Assembly (NCBI RefSeq): GCF_036812735.1
Contig: NZ_CP117523.1
Coordinates: forward strand, 3,472,001-3,536,000
Length of the DNA: 64,000 nt
Reading direction: 5' to 3'
Source of the DNA: Terrisporobacter glycolicus ATCC 14880 = DSM 1288
Lineage (GTDB): Bacteria; Bacillota; Clostridia; Peptostreptococcales; Peptostreptococcaceae
Position numbers and translations under genes: made by a program. Of the stretch, positions 1 to 6,447 are shown piece by piece. The notes beneath the pieces were generated by a model. That model did no database searches and had not been told where the DNA came from. It worked only from the letters and a program-made list of their open reading frames with translations. Numbering within the stretch: position 1 is the stretch's first letter; every line of letters starts with the position of its first letter.

Positions 1-927
1 AACACCTTCGTCTACTATTTCCACAGGAGATTTGAATAATTCAAATTTAACTCCTTCTTCTTTTGCATCTTCTATTTCTGCATTTGTAGCTGTCATATGT
101 TCAAAATCTTTTCTATAAACAACAGTGACCTCTTTTGCGCCATAGTACTTTGCAGTTCTTGCTGCATCCATTGCCACATTTCCAGCTCCTATAATTATAA
201 CTTTGTCACCTAATCTAAATGACTTTGGAGATTTTAGGTAGTTAATAGCATAGTGAACATCACCTAGGCTTTCACCTTTTATTCTAAGTGGTTTTGGATT
301 CCATACTCCAGTACCTATAAATATTGCCTTATATCCATCTTCTAACAATTTGTCTATAGTTAAAACTGGACCAACTAAGGCATTGTATCTAATTTTCACA
401 TTTAAGTCTAAAAGTCTTTTTTCTATATTGTCTAATACTTCTCTTGATAATCTAAAATCAGGTATTCCATATCTAAGTACTCCACCTATGGCTTCATTTT
501 TCTCAAATATAGTAATTTTGTATCCTCTTTTAGCTAAGTTAAATGCTAAAGTAATTCCTGCAGGTCCTGAACCTACTATTGCTATTCTATCTTCTAGTTT
601 TTTGTGTTGTGTAAATTTTGCATTTTTTAAATATTCACTAGATATATGAGTTTCTAGCTCATGAAACTTCACTGGCTTATCCTTTATTCCTTTAATACAA
701 TTTCCTAAACATTGATCTTCATGAGGGCATATAACTCCACACACTGCTGATAAAGGATTATTCTCAAATAATATTCGTCCAGCTTCTTCCATTTTTCCAG
801 TTTTATAAAGCTCTATTATTTCTGGAATTGGCGTTTCTACAGGACAATTTGCCTTACATCTTGGCTTTTTGCAATGTAAACATCTGCTTACTTCCTCTTG
901 CAGTTCATTTATGTCTATTTTTCTCAT
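1..927 (-). CDS. GltD-like NAD(P)H oxidoreductase with N-terminal Fe-S domain (partial)
   Basis: The reading frame is open from the ATG at 927 to the window edge, so the C-terminus is missing (309 codons seen). The N-terminus carries the cysteine pattern CLHC-KKPRC-KANCP and a second CGVICP...C..NC set, as in the iron-sulfur domain of glutamate synthase small subunits. An FAD dinucleotide-binding motif (IVGSGPAG) follows near residue 115, and a second one (IIGAGNVAMD) for NAD(P)H near residue 250. By family these proteins pass electrons from NAD(P)H through flavin to a partner. GltD, NfnB/SudA-type ferredoxin:NADP oxidoreductase and PreT-like enzymes all look like this, and the partner gene is outside the window. 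AGGAGG at 934-939 sets the start at 927 rather than at the ATG at 933. Confidence 0.85.
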   Translation of the reverse strand, partial: MRKIDINELQEEVSRCLHCKKPRCKANCPVETPIPEIIELYKTGKMEEAGRILFENNPLSAVCGVICPHEDQCLGNCIKGIKDKPVKFHELETHISSEYLKNAKFTQHKKLEDRIAIVGSGPAGITLAFNLAKRGYKITIFEKNEAIGGVLRYGIPDFRLSREVLDNIEKRLLDLNVKIRYNALVGPVLTIDKLLEDGYKAIFIGTGVWNPKPLRIKGESLGDVHYAINYLKSPKSFRLGDKVIIIGAGNVAMDAARTAKYYGAKEVTVVYRKDFEHMTATNAEIEDAKEEGVKFELFKSPVEIVDEGV

Positions 928-974
928 AACCATCCTCCTGATGAATTTTGTGTATGTAAAACTTCTACCTATTT

Positions 975-1003
975 ATTTTACTTGTATTATTCCTATTTTG
1001 CAA
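975..1003 (-). promoter_or_regulatory. sigma-A-type promoter of the GltD-like gene
   Basis: On the minus strand, TTGCAA (998-1003) and TAAAAT (975-980) are separated by 17 nt. The predicted transcript starts about 40 nt upstream of the ATG at 927. The spacing is ideal for a vegetative promoter. Found by eye. Confidence 0.5.
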
Positions 1004-1090
1004 AAAATAAAAATAATAAATACCCTCTTTTTCACATATATATTAAAATACCCATATTATTTTAACTAAAACGCTTATGTACAATAGTAA

Positions 1091-1125
1091 AAGCTACCCA
1101 AAATTACCTCTGGGTAGCTTTCTTC
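1091..1125 (-). terminator. hairpin terminator after megL
   Basis: A perfect 10-bp inverted repeat (1091-1100 with 1111-1120, stem AAGCTACCCA) has a 10-nt loop and lies just downstream of the megL stop. T-rich sequence follows in both directions. The rest of 928-1154 holds only the promoter of the next gene. Confidence 0.7.
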
Positions 1126-1154
1126 TTTTAAATATTAGTCAAAATCCAATAAAC

Positions 1155-2354
1155 TTATAACAGTTGATCTAGACCTTGTTTTAAATCATCTATAATGTCT
1201 TTTACATCTTCCAAACCAACAGAAATCCTAACTAAACCATCACTTATTCCTGCTGCTTCTCTTTCTTCCTTAGAATATGGCGAATGTGTCATAGATGCTG
1301 CATGTTCCACTAGAGTCTCTGCATCTCCCAAACTTACTGCCAATATACAAAGATGAAGACTGTTCATTAATTTCTTACCAGCTTCTACTCCACCTTTTAC
1401 TTCAAATGCCATTATTCCTCCGAACTGACTCATTTGCTTTTTAGCTAATTCATGACCTTCAAAACTTTCAAGTCCTGGATAGTAAACTTTTTCTACTGCA
1501 GGGTGTGATTCTAAGAATTTTGCAACTTCCATAGCATTGGAACAATGTCTATCCATTCTTATTTGAAGTGTTTTCATTCCTCTTATCATTAAAAAAGCAT
1601 CGTTGGGACTTAACACACTTCCTGTCATATCTTTTATACCAAACATTTTAACTTGAGTTATATAGTCTTCTCTACCAACAACTATACCTGCTATAACATC
1701 ACCATGTCCATTTATATATTTTGTTGCAGAGTGAACCACTATGTCCGCTCCAAGTTCAAGTGGTCTTTGTAAATAAGGTGAACAGAAAGTGTTGTCTACC
1801 ATAACCTGGCATCCCTCTACTTCATGAGCAATCTTACTTACTGCCTCTACATCTGTAATTAGCATAGTTGGATTTGCTGGAGTTTCTAGATAAACTACCT
1901 TTGTGTTTTTCTTCATTGCTTTTCTAACATTTTCCGGATCTGTAACATCAACAAAATCAACTTCTACACCATATCTTGTTAATCCATGATTAAGTAGTGC
2001 AAAAGTGCATCCGTATAAAGTGTTTGATGCTACCACATGATCTCCTGCTTTCAAAAGAGTCCATAAAGCTGAAGATATGGCTCCCATTCCTGAAGACATG
2101 GCAGCTGCTGCCTGACCACCTTCTAGCATTGCTATCTTATCTTCTAATACTTTTGTTGTTGGATTTCCTAGTCTAGAATAGATATATCCGCCTTCTTCTC
2201 CTGCAAATCTCTTACCACCCTGCTCGGCAGAGTCAAAATAAAATGTTGATGTTTGATAGATTGGAGTTGCCAATGTTCCTGGTGTGTTTTCTGTAGTTCC
2301 TGCGTGAATTGCCTTAGTTGCAAAGCCCATTTTTTTTAATGAATCATTGTTCAT
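1155..2354 (-). CDS. megL: methionine gamma-lyase
   Basis: This PLP enzyme of the Cys/Met metabolism family splits methionine into methanethiol, ammonia and 2-oxobutyrate in the cytoplasm. The PLP lysine is K212 in SATKYINGHGD, and D187 (VDNTF) binds the pyridine nitrogen. Tyr114 and Cys116 in the segment YGCTF sit at the numbering of the studied Pseudomonas methionine gamma-lyases. That cysteine distinguishes methionine gamma-lyase from cystathionine gamma-synthases and lyases. The length (399 aa) is normal for the family. The gene is monocistronic: its own promoter lies upstream and a hairpin terminator downstream. Cystathionine or homocysteine lyase activity cannot be excluded. Confidence 0.9.
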   Translation of the reverse strand: MNNDSLKKMGFATKAIHAGTTENTPGTLATPIYQTSTFYFDSAEQGGKRFAGEEGGYIYSRLGNPTTKVLEDKIAMLEGGQAAAAMSSGMGAISSALWTLLKAGDHVVASNTLYGCTFALLNHGLTRYGVEVDFVDVTDPENVRKAMKKNTKVVYLETPANPTMLITDVEAVSKIAHEVEGCQVMVDNTFCSPYLQRPLELGADIVVHSATKYINGHGDVIAGIVVGREDYITQVKMFGIKDMTGSVLSPNDAFLMIRGMKTLQIRMDRHCSNAMEVAKFLESHPAVEKVYYPGLESFEGHELAKKQMSQFGGIMAFEVKGGVEAGKKLMNSLHLCILAVSLGDAETLVEHAASMTHSPYSKEEREAAGISDGLVRISVGLEDVKDIIDDLKQGLDQLL

Positions 2355-2393
2355 AAGAAGTACCCCCTAATTTAATCACTAAAATTTTATTAT

Positions 2394-2452
2394 GATAAGA
2401 TTAATTATTATGTACTTATCTTAATTATATTTCTTTATACATTTTCGTACAA
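2394..2452 (-). promoter_or_regulatory. megL promoter with downstream inverted repeat
   Basis: On the minus strand TTGTAC (2447-2452) and TATAAT (2424-2429) are exactly 17 nt apart. Just past the expected start site, GATAAG and CTTATC (2394-2399 and 2415-2420) form an inverted repeat with a 15-nt spacer. It could bind a regulator or fold in the leader. The promoter is well supported; a role for the repeat is inference. Confidence 0.6.
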
Positions 2453-2481
2453 CTGAATCTTAATAATTATGCTATTTTATT

Positions 2482-2526
2482 CACAAAAAATTAGCGCTAG
2501 CTTATATAAATATAAGCTAACGCTAA
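2482..2526 (-). terminator. strong terminator after the small Gly/Cys-rich gene pair
   Basis: A 16-bp stem with one mismatch (2491-2506 with 2511-2526) and a TAAA loop is followed on the minus strand by TTTTTTG. It ends the two-gene transcript 2984-2572. Confidence 0.85.
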
Positions 2527-2571
2527 TCCTTGCTTATTTATCTCTTAAGTTTAATTGTGAATTGGATTAAA

Positions 2572-2766
2572 TTAGCATTCATCGCCTAGTAAGCCGCCAC
2601 AGCTAACTGTTATTAATAATAATATTAAGAATGGTATCCAAGCACAGATATCTATGTCTACCCAGCTTTCACCAAATGCTAAGAATAAGAAGAATAGTAC
2701 TATTATCCACCATCCTCCAAACATTCCTTCGCCGCATCCACAGCCACCAAATAGTCTATCTAACAT
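2572..2766 (-). CDS. small Gly/Cys-rich two-helix membrane peptide, copy A
   Basis: The 64-aa product has a basic-hydrophobic start (MLDRLFGG), a CGCG and glycine patch, a first hydrophobic helix (about 20-32), a short acidic turn (DIDIC), a second hydrophobic helix (about 42-55) and a Cys/Gly/acidic tail (SCGGLLGDEC). I recognise no named family. Five such genes lie in this window. Copy B, immediately upstream at 2808-2984, is nearly identical over the central region, so the two are a recent tandem duplicate and form one transcript. A sigma-K-type promoter upstream of copy B suggests a late mother-cell product, perhaps in the spore coat or outer membrane. That role is inference. Confidence 0.7.
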   Translation of the reverse strand: MLDRLFGGCGCGEGMFGGWWIIVLFFLFLAFGESWVDIDICAWIPFLILLLITVSCGGLLGDEC

Positions 2767-2935
2767 TATTTTGTCCCCCTACTTATTATGATTTATTAGT
2801 GATTAGTCTAGAAGCAGTCCCCACAGCTGCAAAGTATTAATAGTATGATTAAGAATGGTATCCAAGCCATTATATCTATGTCTACCCAGCTTTCACCAAA
2901 TGCTAAGAATAAGAAGAATAATACTATTATCCACC
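2631..2935. repeat. near-identical tandem duplication inside two adjacent genes
   Basis: The stretches at about 2631-2712 and 2853-2935 differ at only a few positions. Both encode the same WWIIVLFFLFLAFGESWVDI core, one in copy A and one in copy B of the small peptide family. This is a gene duplication and could recombine. Confidence 0.85.
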
Positions 2936-2984
2936 AAGCTCCTGCTCCAAAGAATCCTTCATCTCCAAATAATCTGTCTAACAT
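2808..2984 (-). CDS. small Gly/Cys-rich two-helix membrane peptide, copy B (58 aa)
   Basis: This gene is easy to miss because it has only 58 codons plus TAG. It starts at the ATG complementary to 2982-2984, with AGGAGGT at 2993-2999. The product begins MLDRLFGDEGFFGAG, has two hydrophobic helices separated by the acidic turn DIDIM, and ends CSCGDCF. The central part matches copy A almost exactly, which argues strongly that it is translated. Copy A follows 41 nt downstream with its own ribosome site. Function is unknown. A sigma-K-like promoter precedes it. Confidence 0.8.
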   Translation of the reverse strand: MLDRLFGDEGFFGAGAWWIIVLFFLFLAFGESWVDIDIMAWIPFLIILLILCSCGDCF

Positions 2985-3047
2985 TGTTGTATACCTCCTG
3001 TTGATATATATATTTTTATTATATTTCTCGAGCTCTCGCTCTTAACA

Positions 3048-3073
3048 TATAATATGCAAATTTAATTATTTGT
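3048..3073 (-). promoter_or_regulatory. sigma-K-like promoter of the 2984-2572 pair
   Basis: On the minus strand CATATTATA (3048-3056) matches CATAnnnTA. An AC lies 15 nt upstream (3072-3073), one nucleotide shorter than the usual 16-17. Confidence 0.5.
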
Positions 3074-3213
3074 GATAATATTTTTTATCTTTGACTTAAT
3101 AAAAATTTTTATCTTTTTATTAACACTTTTAATTTATGATGGACTACTGCAAAAGATCCTTATTATATCTATGCAGCAGCCACCTTAAACTAGGTATTAC
3201 TTTTACTCTTTAA

Positions 3214-3444
3214 TTAGCAATTGCAATTATAGTCCAAATTATTTTCCATACAGCCACAACCACAATCATTATCACCAATACCACAAGAGCAAACAATTAG
3301 TAGCAAAATTAAGAATGGGATCCAGTCTGTTATACAGATCTCAGCCCAGCATTCTTGAAAAGCTAAAAATAAAAAGAATAGGACTATTATCCACCAGCCT
3401 GTTCCTCCCAAACTCTCAAACATTCTAGTCAAACTACTATTCAT
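3214..3444 (-). CDS. small Gly/Cys-rich two-helix membrane peptide, copy C
   Basis: The 76-aa protein has the family plan: polar N-terminus (MNSSLTRMFESLGGTG), WWIIVLFFLFLAF helix, short acidic linker, second helix (WIPFLILLLIVC), and the longest cysteine tail of the set (CSCGIGDNDCGCGCMENN...CNC). The tail has eight cysteines, which suggests disulfide cross-linking or metal binding, although this is not shown. A good GGAGGTAATTAC ribosome site precedes the ATG, and an exact sigma-K-type promoter lies about 85 nt upstream. I see no clear terminator downstream. Confidence 0.75.
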   Translation of the reverse strand: MNSSLTRMFESLGGTGWWIIVLFFLFLAFQECWAEICITDWIPFLILLLIVCSCGIGDNDCGCGCMENNLDYNCNC

Positions 3445-3527
3445 TGTAATTACCTCCCTTTACCATAAAAGAGATTACCTAGCTTATGTAAGTACTTCAG
3501 TTGATAATTGGCAAAACTCTTCTATTA

Positions 3528-3554
3528 TATAATATGATTTAAAAATAAAAGTGT
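3528..3554 (-). promoter_or_regulatory. sigma-K-like promoter of copy C
   Basis: On the minus strand CATATTATA (3528-3536) fits CATAnnnTA, with AC (3553-3554) 16 nt upstream. Both parts and the spacing match the clostridial sigma-K pattern. Confidence 0.6.
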
Positions 3555-3679
3555 TCCCTATAATCTTAAAAAGTTAAAATTCTCTTTAAATTTGCATATG
3601 AAACAAATCATATATGTGATAAAATACTTAAAACAAACTTTAGCTTGGAGGGATTAAGATACTAACATTAGATAAATTT

Positions 3680-4069
3680 ATGAGAATATTTTTTAAAAAA
3701 TATCTAATTAAATACAAAGATATTACTGATGAAATTACAATAGATGTAAGGACTGAAGATCAATATAATTCTGATAAAAAATTACAATACAACGTGCCCA
3801 TTATTAATAGAATCCAATATGATTTTATTCACAAATATTTAATTATTGCGGAAATAGTAATAATCTATGGTTTGTTAAAAAATATAAAAAAAATAAAATT
3901 AGATTTATTAAATATATCTAATAACAGAAAATCAAAAATTGTTATTGCCTGTTCAAAAGGAAGGCTTAGAAGCCCTACTCTATGGGCATACGCAAAGTAT
4001 CTTGGTATAGATGCAAAAGTTCTAGATGGTGGAGTAGCTTCCATTAAATCAAATGAGTGTTTTATCTAA
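3680..4069 (+). CDS. rhodanese-like protein resembling the N-terminal half of SelU/MnmH
   Basis: The 129-aa protein has the rhodanese landmarks IDVRTEDQY near the start, then ACSKGRLRSPTLWAYAKYLG with the presumed catalytic Cys, and LDGG near the end. This order and the LDGG motif resemble the rhodanese half of tRNA 2-selenouridine synthase. The P-loop half of that enzyme is absent because a stop and terminator follow, so it is either a stand-alone domain or a relic. The only strong ribosome site (GGAGGG, 3647-3652) is 27 nt from this ATG. In-frame codons continue upstream to an ATA at 3659, which sits at the right distance, so initiation may be non-standard. It is one of only a few plus-strand genes here. 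Confidence 0.6.
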   Translation: MRIFFKKYLIKYKDITDEITIDVRTEDQYNSDKKLQYNVPIINRIQYDFIHKYLIIAEIVIIYGLLKNIKKIKLDLLNISNNRKSKIVIACSKGRLRSPTLWAYAKYLGIDAKVLDGGVASIKSNECFI

Positions 4070-4074
4070 AAATT

Positions 4075-4120
4075 AAAGCTATGAATTGGAAATATAAATT
4101 TCCTCTTCATAGCTTTTTGC
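4075..4120. terminator. bidirectional terminator between convergent genes
   Basis: An 11-bp outer stem (4075-4085 with 4106-4116) plus an inner 6-bp stem (4088-4093 with 4098-4103) is followed by TTTTTG on the plus strand. It serves the rhodanese gene and probably also copy D, which converges on it. Confidence 0.7.
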
Positions 4121-4124
4121 TTAA

Positions 4125-4337
4125 TTAGCAACAGCAGTCATCTTCTTGTAGGAAGAATAGTAACATTACTATTAATATAATCCATATTATTGCTGAGTCT
4201 TCACAGAATATGAACTCTAGTAAATCGTCTCCCACCATAAATATTAAAAATATAACTATTATTGGTAGTAACCATCCTCCAAAACATCCACAATCAAAAC
4301 CACCAAAGAATCTAGAAAGATTTGTATTTTCTGACAT
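4125..4337 (-). CDS. small Gly/Cys-rich two-helix membrane peptide, copy D
   Basis: The 70-aa product begins with a polar stretch and RFFGGFDCGCFGG, then a first helix (LLPIIVIFLIFMV), an acidic linker (GDDLLEFIFCEDS), a second helix (IIWIILIVMLLFFL) and the tail EDDCCC. It is closest to copy E at 26538-26744 (RFFGG start, acidic linker, DDNCCC tail). Together they form a second subtype of the family. GGAGAAGATATT precedes the ATG. Function is unknown; its promoter suggests late sporulation. Confidence 0.7.
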   Translation of the reverse strand: MSENTNLSRFFGGFDCGCFGGWLLPIIVIFLIFMVGDDLLEFIFCEDSAIIWIILIVMLLFFLQEDDCCC

Positions 4338-4386
4338 AATATCTTCTCCTTTTTTGATATTTAATAAGCTTCTTGCTTATTTACTT

Positions 4387-4414
4387 TAAAATATGATTTT
4401 ATTGGCTATTTTGT
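4387..4414 (-). promoter_or_regulatory. sigma-K-like promoter of copy D
   Basis: On the minus strand CATATTTTA (4387-4395) is preceded by AC (4413-4414) at a 17-nt spacing, a full match to AC-N16/17-CATAnnnTA. Confidence 0.6.
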
Positions 4415-4482
4415 TACAGTTTTTCGCCAAAATATTAATTTTGCAAAATTAATGTATTTTAGTTTTTAATAATATATAAACA

Positions 4483-4515
4483 AAAAAAGGCTACTTCTTT
4501 AAGAAGTAGTCTTTT
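4483..4515 (-). terminator. terminator after the wecC-like operon
   Basis: A 9-bp stem (CTACTTCTT 4491-4499 with AAGAAGTAG 4501-4509) extended by G-U and A-T pairs is followed on the minus strand by TTTTTTTG. It closes the 6324-4520 transcript. Confidence 0.75.
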
Positions 4516-4519
4516 TATT

Positions 4520-5776
4520 TTATTTACATCCTAAAAGCTTATATACGAAGCCATTTTTCTCTATTTCTTCTTTATTTAAATAATTTCTAGTATCAAGTAT
4601 TATATTTCCTCTCATTTCTTTTTTTATTGTATTCAAAGGAAGATCTTTGAAATAATCATGATTTACACCCAGAATTAATAAATCGCTATTGTGACAAGCT
4701 GAAACAATATCATTATTATTTAAATAAAACTCTTTAACAAAAGGATCAAATACTTTAACTGTATAATTATTTTGAATCAATAAATCTATTAATTTTAATA
4801 TAGGACTTTCTCTAATATCATCAATATTAGCCTTATATGTTATTCCTAGAATAGTCACAATTTTGTCTTTATTTTCCTTTAAAATATTTTCAACTGACTC
4901 ATACACATAAGTTGGCATGAAATCATTTAATTGTCTTGAAGATTTTATTATTTTAGAAACATTTGGCTCCTTCTCAACAATAAACCATGGGTCTACAGCT
5001 AAACAATGTCCTCCCACTCCAGGACCTGGCATGTGTAAATTTACCCTAGGATGTTTATTGCTATATTCTATTACTTTCCATACATTTATACCTAAATTAT
5101 CACAAATTAATAATAATTCATTTGATAGGGCTATATTTACGTCTCTATAGGTATTCTCCATTAACTTACAAATTTCTGCAGTTTTACAATCAGTTAAATA
5201 TATATTTCCATCCACAATAGTTTTATATATTTTTTCAATTTCTTTTGCAGACTCTTCATTTATTCCACCTATGATCCTATCGTTTTTTTCCAATTCATAA
5301 ATTATTTTTCCTGGTATTACTCTCTCTGGCGAGTATCCAAGTAATATATCACTACCTACTTGAAGCCCACTTTCTTCTATTATAGGTTTCACAACTTCTT
5401 CTGTAGTACCCACGGGAGATGTTGATTCTAAAACTACTATATTACCTTTTCTTAAATATTTTACAATAGATTTAACTGCAGAAATAACATACCTCATATC
5501 CGCACTTTTATCTTCTTTTATTGGTGTTGGCACTGCTATTATAAACACATCTGCCTCTCTTGGAGTAATACTTCCCACCAATTTGCCTTGATCGACTACA
5601 TAGTTTACCAGACTCTCCAGGTTAGGCTCTTTAATAATTATCTTACCATCATTTAGCCTATCCACTACCTCTTGGTTTATATCCACTCCTACCACATTAT
5701 GACCATATAAAGAAAACATTGTTGCTGTTGGAAGTCCTATATATCCAAGTCCTATAATGCATATATCTCTAGTCAT
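4520..5776 (-). CDS. wecC: UDP-N-acetyl-D-mannosamine dehydrogenase
   Basis: This member of the nucleotide-sugar 6-dehydrogenase family oxidises the C6 hydroxyl of a UDP-sugar to a carboxylate, using two NAD+. The N-terminal NAD site reads GLGYIGLPTA. The catalytic cysteine lies in GPGVGGHCLAVDPWF, the form typical of ManNAc dehydrogenases rather than UDP-glucose dehydrogenases. The length (418 aa) fits. A WecB epimerase at 14199-15311 would supply its substrate, so the pair should make UDP-ManNAcA. It lies 14 nt after the beta-rich protein gene at 5791-6324 and shares its transcript, which ties it to the spore-surface island. UDP-GlcNAc or UDP-glucose remain possible substrates. Confidence 0.85.
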   Translation of the reverse strand: MTRDICIIGLGYIGLPTATMFSLYGHNVVGVDINQEVVDRLNDGKIIIKEPNLESLVNYVVDQGKLVGSITPREADVFIIAVPTPIKEDKSADMRYVISAVKSIVKYLRKGNIVVLESTSPVGTTEEVVKPIIEESGLQVGSDILLGYSPERVIPGKIIYELEKNDRIIGGINEESAKEIEKIYKTIVDGNIYLTDCKTAEICKLMENTYRDVNIALSNELLLICDNLGINVWKVIEYSNKHPRVNLHMPGPGVGGHCLAVDPWFIVEKEPNVSKIIKSSRQLNDFMPTYVYESVENILKENKDKIVTILGITYKANIDDIRESPILKLIDLLIQNNYTVKVFDPFVKEFYLNNNDIVSACHNSDLLILGVNHDYFKDLPLNTIKKEMRGNIILDTRNYLNKEEIEKNGFVYKLLGCK

Positions 5777-5790
5777 ATATATTACCCCCT

Positions 5791-6324
5791 TTATGCAGCT
5801 ACTTTAAATGAAAATTCTCCTGCTAACTCTAGTACAGTTTGATCTCCTATAGTATGTTCAATTACATTGTAACTTTCAAGAACAACTGAAATGTCTTCTT
5901 TAGTTGGAATAGAATCTTGATTTTGTGCATCTTCATATCCAAGAATTATATAATCTTTCATCACACCTTCATCTGCTACTTTAATCTGTACACGACCATC
6001 TGTTGATGACCACCCATCATTATTTACATTAGTTTGGCTTCCTAACATAAAGTTATAACTACTAACTAAAGCATTCAGCGCCATTCTAAATATCAATGTT
6101 CCACTCATTCTTATTTCATTTATATAAACTTTTATTCCTTTAACAGTTTGTCCTGTACATGGATTTACTATATCATTTGTAATAAATGACTCTTCTACTA
6201 CATATATATTTAAATCATCAGTAGATACTGCTACAGAAAGTTGATTTTCGTCATTATATAAAAAACCTTCAGGTACATTTATAGTTGCACTAAAAGGCAA
6301 CGTTACATTATCAACGCAATTCAT
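5791..6324 (-). CDS. beta-rich protein, paralog of the 9181 gene; possible spore-surface protein
   Basis: The 177-aa protein has no signal peptide and no hydrophobic helix. Alternating polar and hydrophobic residues suggest a beta sandwich. It aligns by eye with 9181-9720: LPFSATINVP / LNFSASYVVP, VAVSTDDLNIY / IAVSTDGLIVY, DIVNPC / EIVGPC, WSSTDG / WSSADG, and GEFSF / GEFKL at the end. I do not recognise a named family. It is first in an operon with wecC, behind an exact sigma-K-like promoter, and divergent from a CgeB-like glycosyltransferase. A structural protein of the outer spore layers that carries the glycan is a reasonable guess but unproven. Confidence 0.65.
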   Translation of the reverse strand: MNCVDNVTLPFSATINVPEGFLYNDENQLSVAVSTDDLNIYVVEESFITNDIVNPCTGQTVKGIKVYINEIRMSGTLIFRMALNALVSSYNFMLGSQTNVNNDGWSSTDGRVQIKVADEGVMKDYIILGYEDAQNQDSIPTKEDISVVLESYNVIEHTIGDQTVLELAGEFSFKVAA

Positions 6325-6374
6325 TAATAATCCTCCTTTTAATTAGGTTTAGAGGGTATCTCAATCCCTATTAG

Positions 6375-6401
6375 TATAATATGAAGGTTTTTGGTATTAG
6401 T
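6375..6401 (-). promoter_or_regulatory. sigma-K-like promoter of the 6324-4520 operon
   Basis: On the minus strand CATATTATA (6375-6383) has AC (6400-6401) exactly 16 nt upstream. It is among the best matches in the window. Confidence 0.6.
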
Positions 6402-6405
6402 TACT

Positions 6406-6432
6406 ATATTTTGTCAATATTTAGCATATTTA
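6406..6432 (+). promoter_or_regulatory. possible mother-cell (sigma-E/K) promoter of the 6448 gene
   Basis: ATATT (6406-6410) and CATATTTA (6425-6432) are separated by 14 nt, resembling the sigma-E layout (ATATT-N14/15-CATACAnT) only partly. The gene start is 16 nt downstream, which leaves a very short leader. Confidence 0.3.
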
Positions 6433-6447
6433 TAAGAGAGGTGTATT

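Noticed and set aside
2600-2960. Repeated sequence blocks that could look like a CRISPR or satellite
   Set aside because: There are only two units, each inside a translated frame; they are the near-identical cores of duplicated genes.
3045-3213. Possible further small peptide gene between copies B and C
   Set aside because: I read the minus strand and found no frame with the family motifs and no ribosome site.
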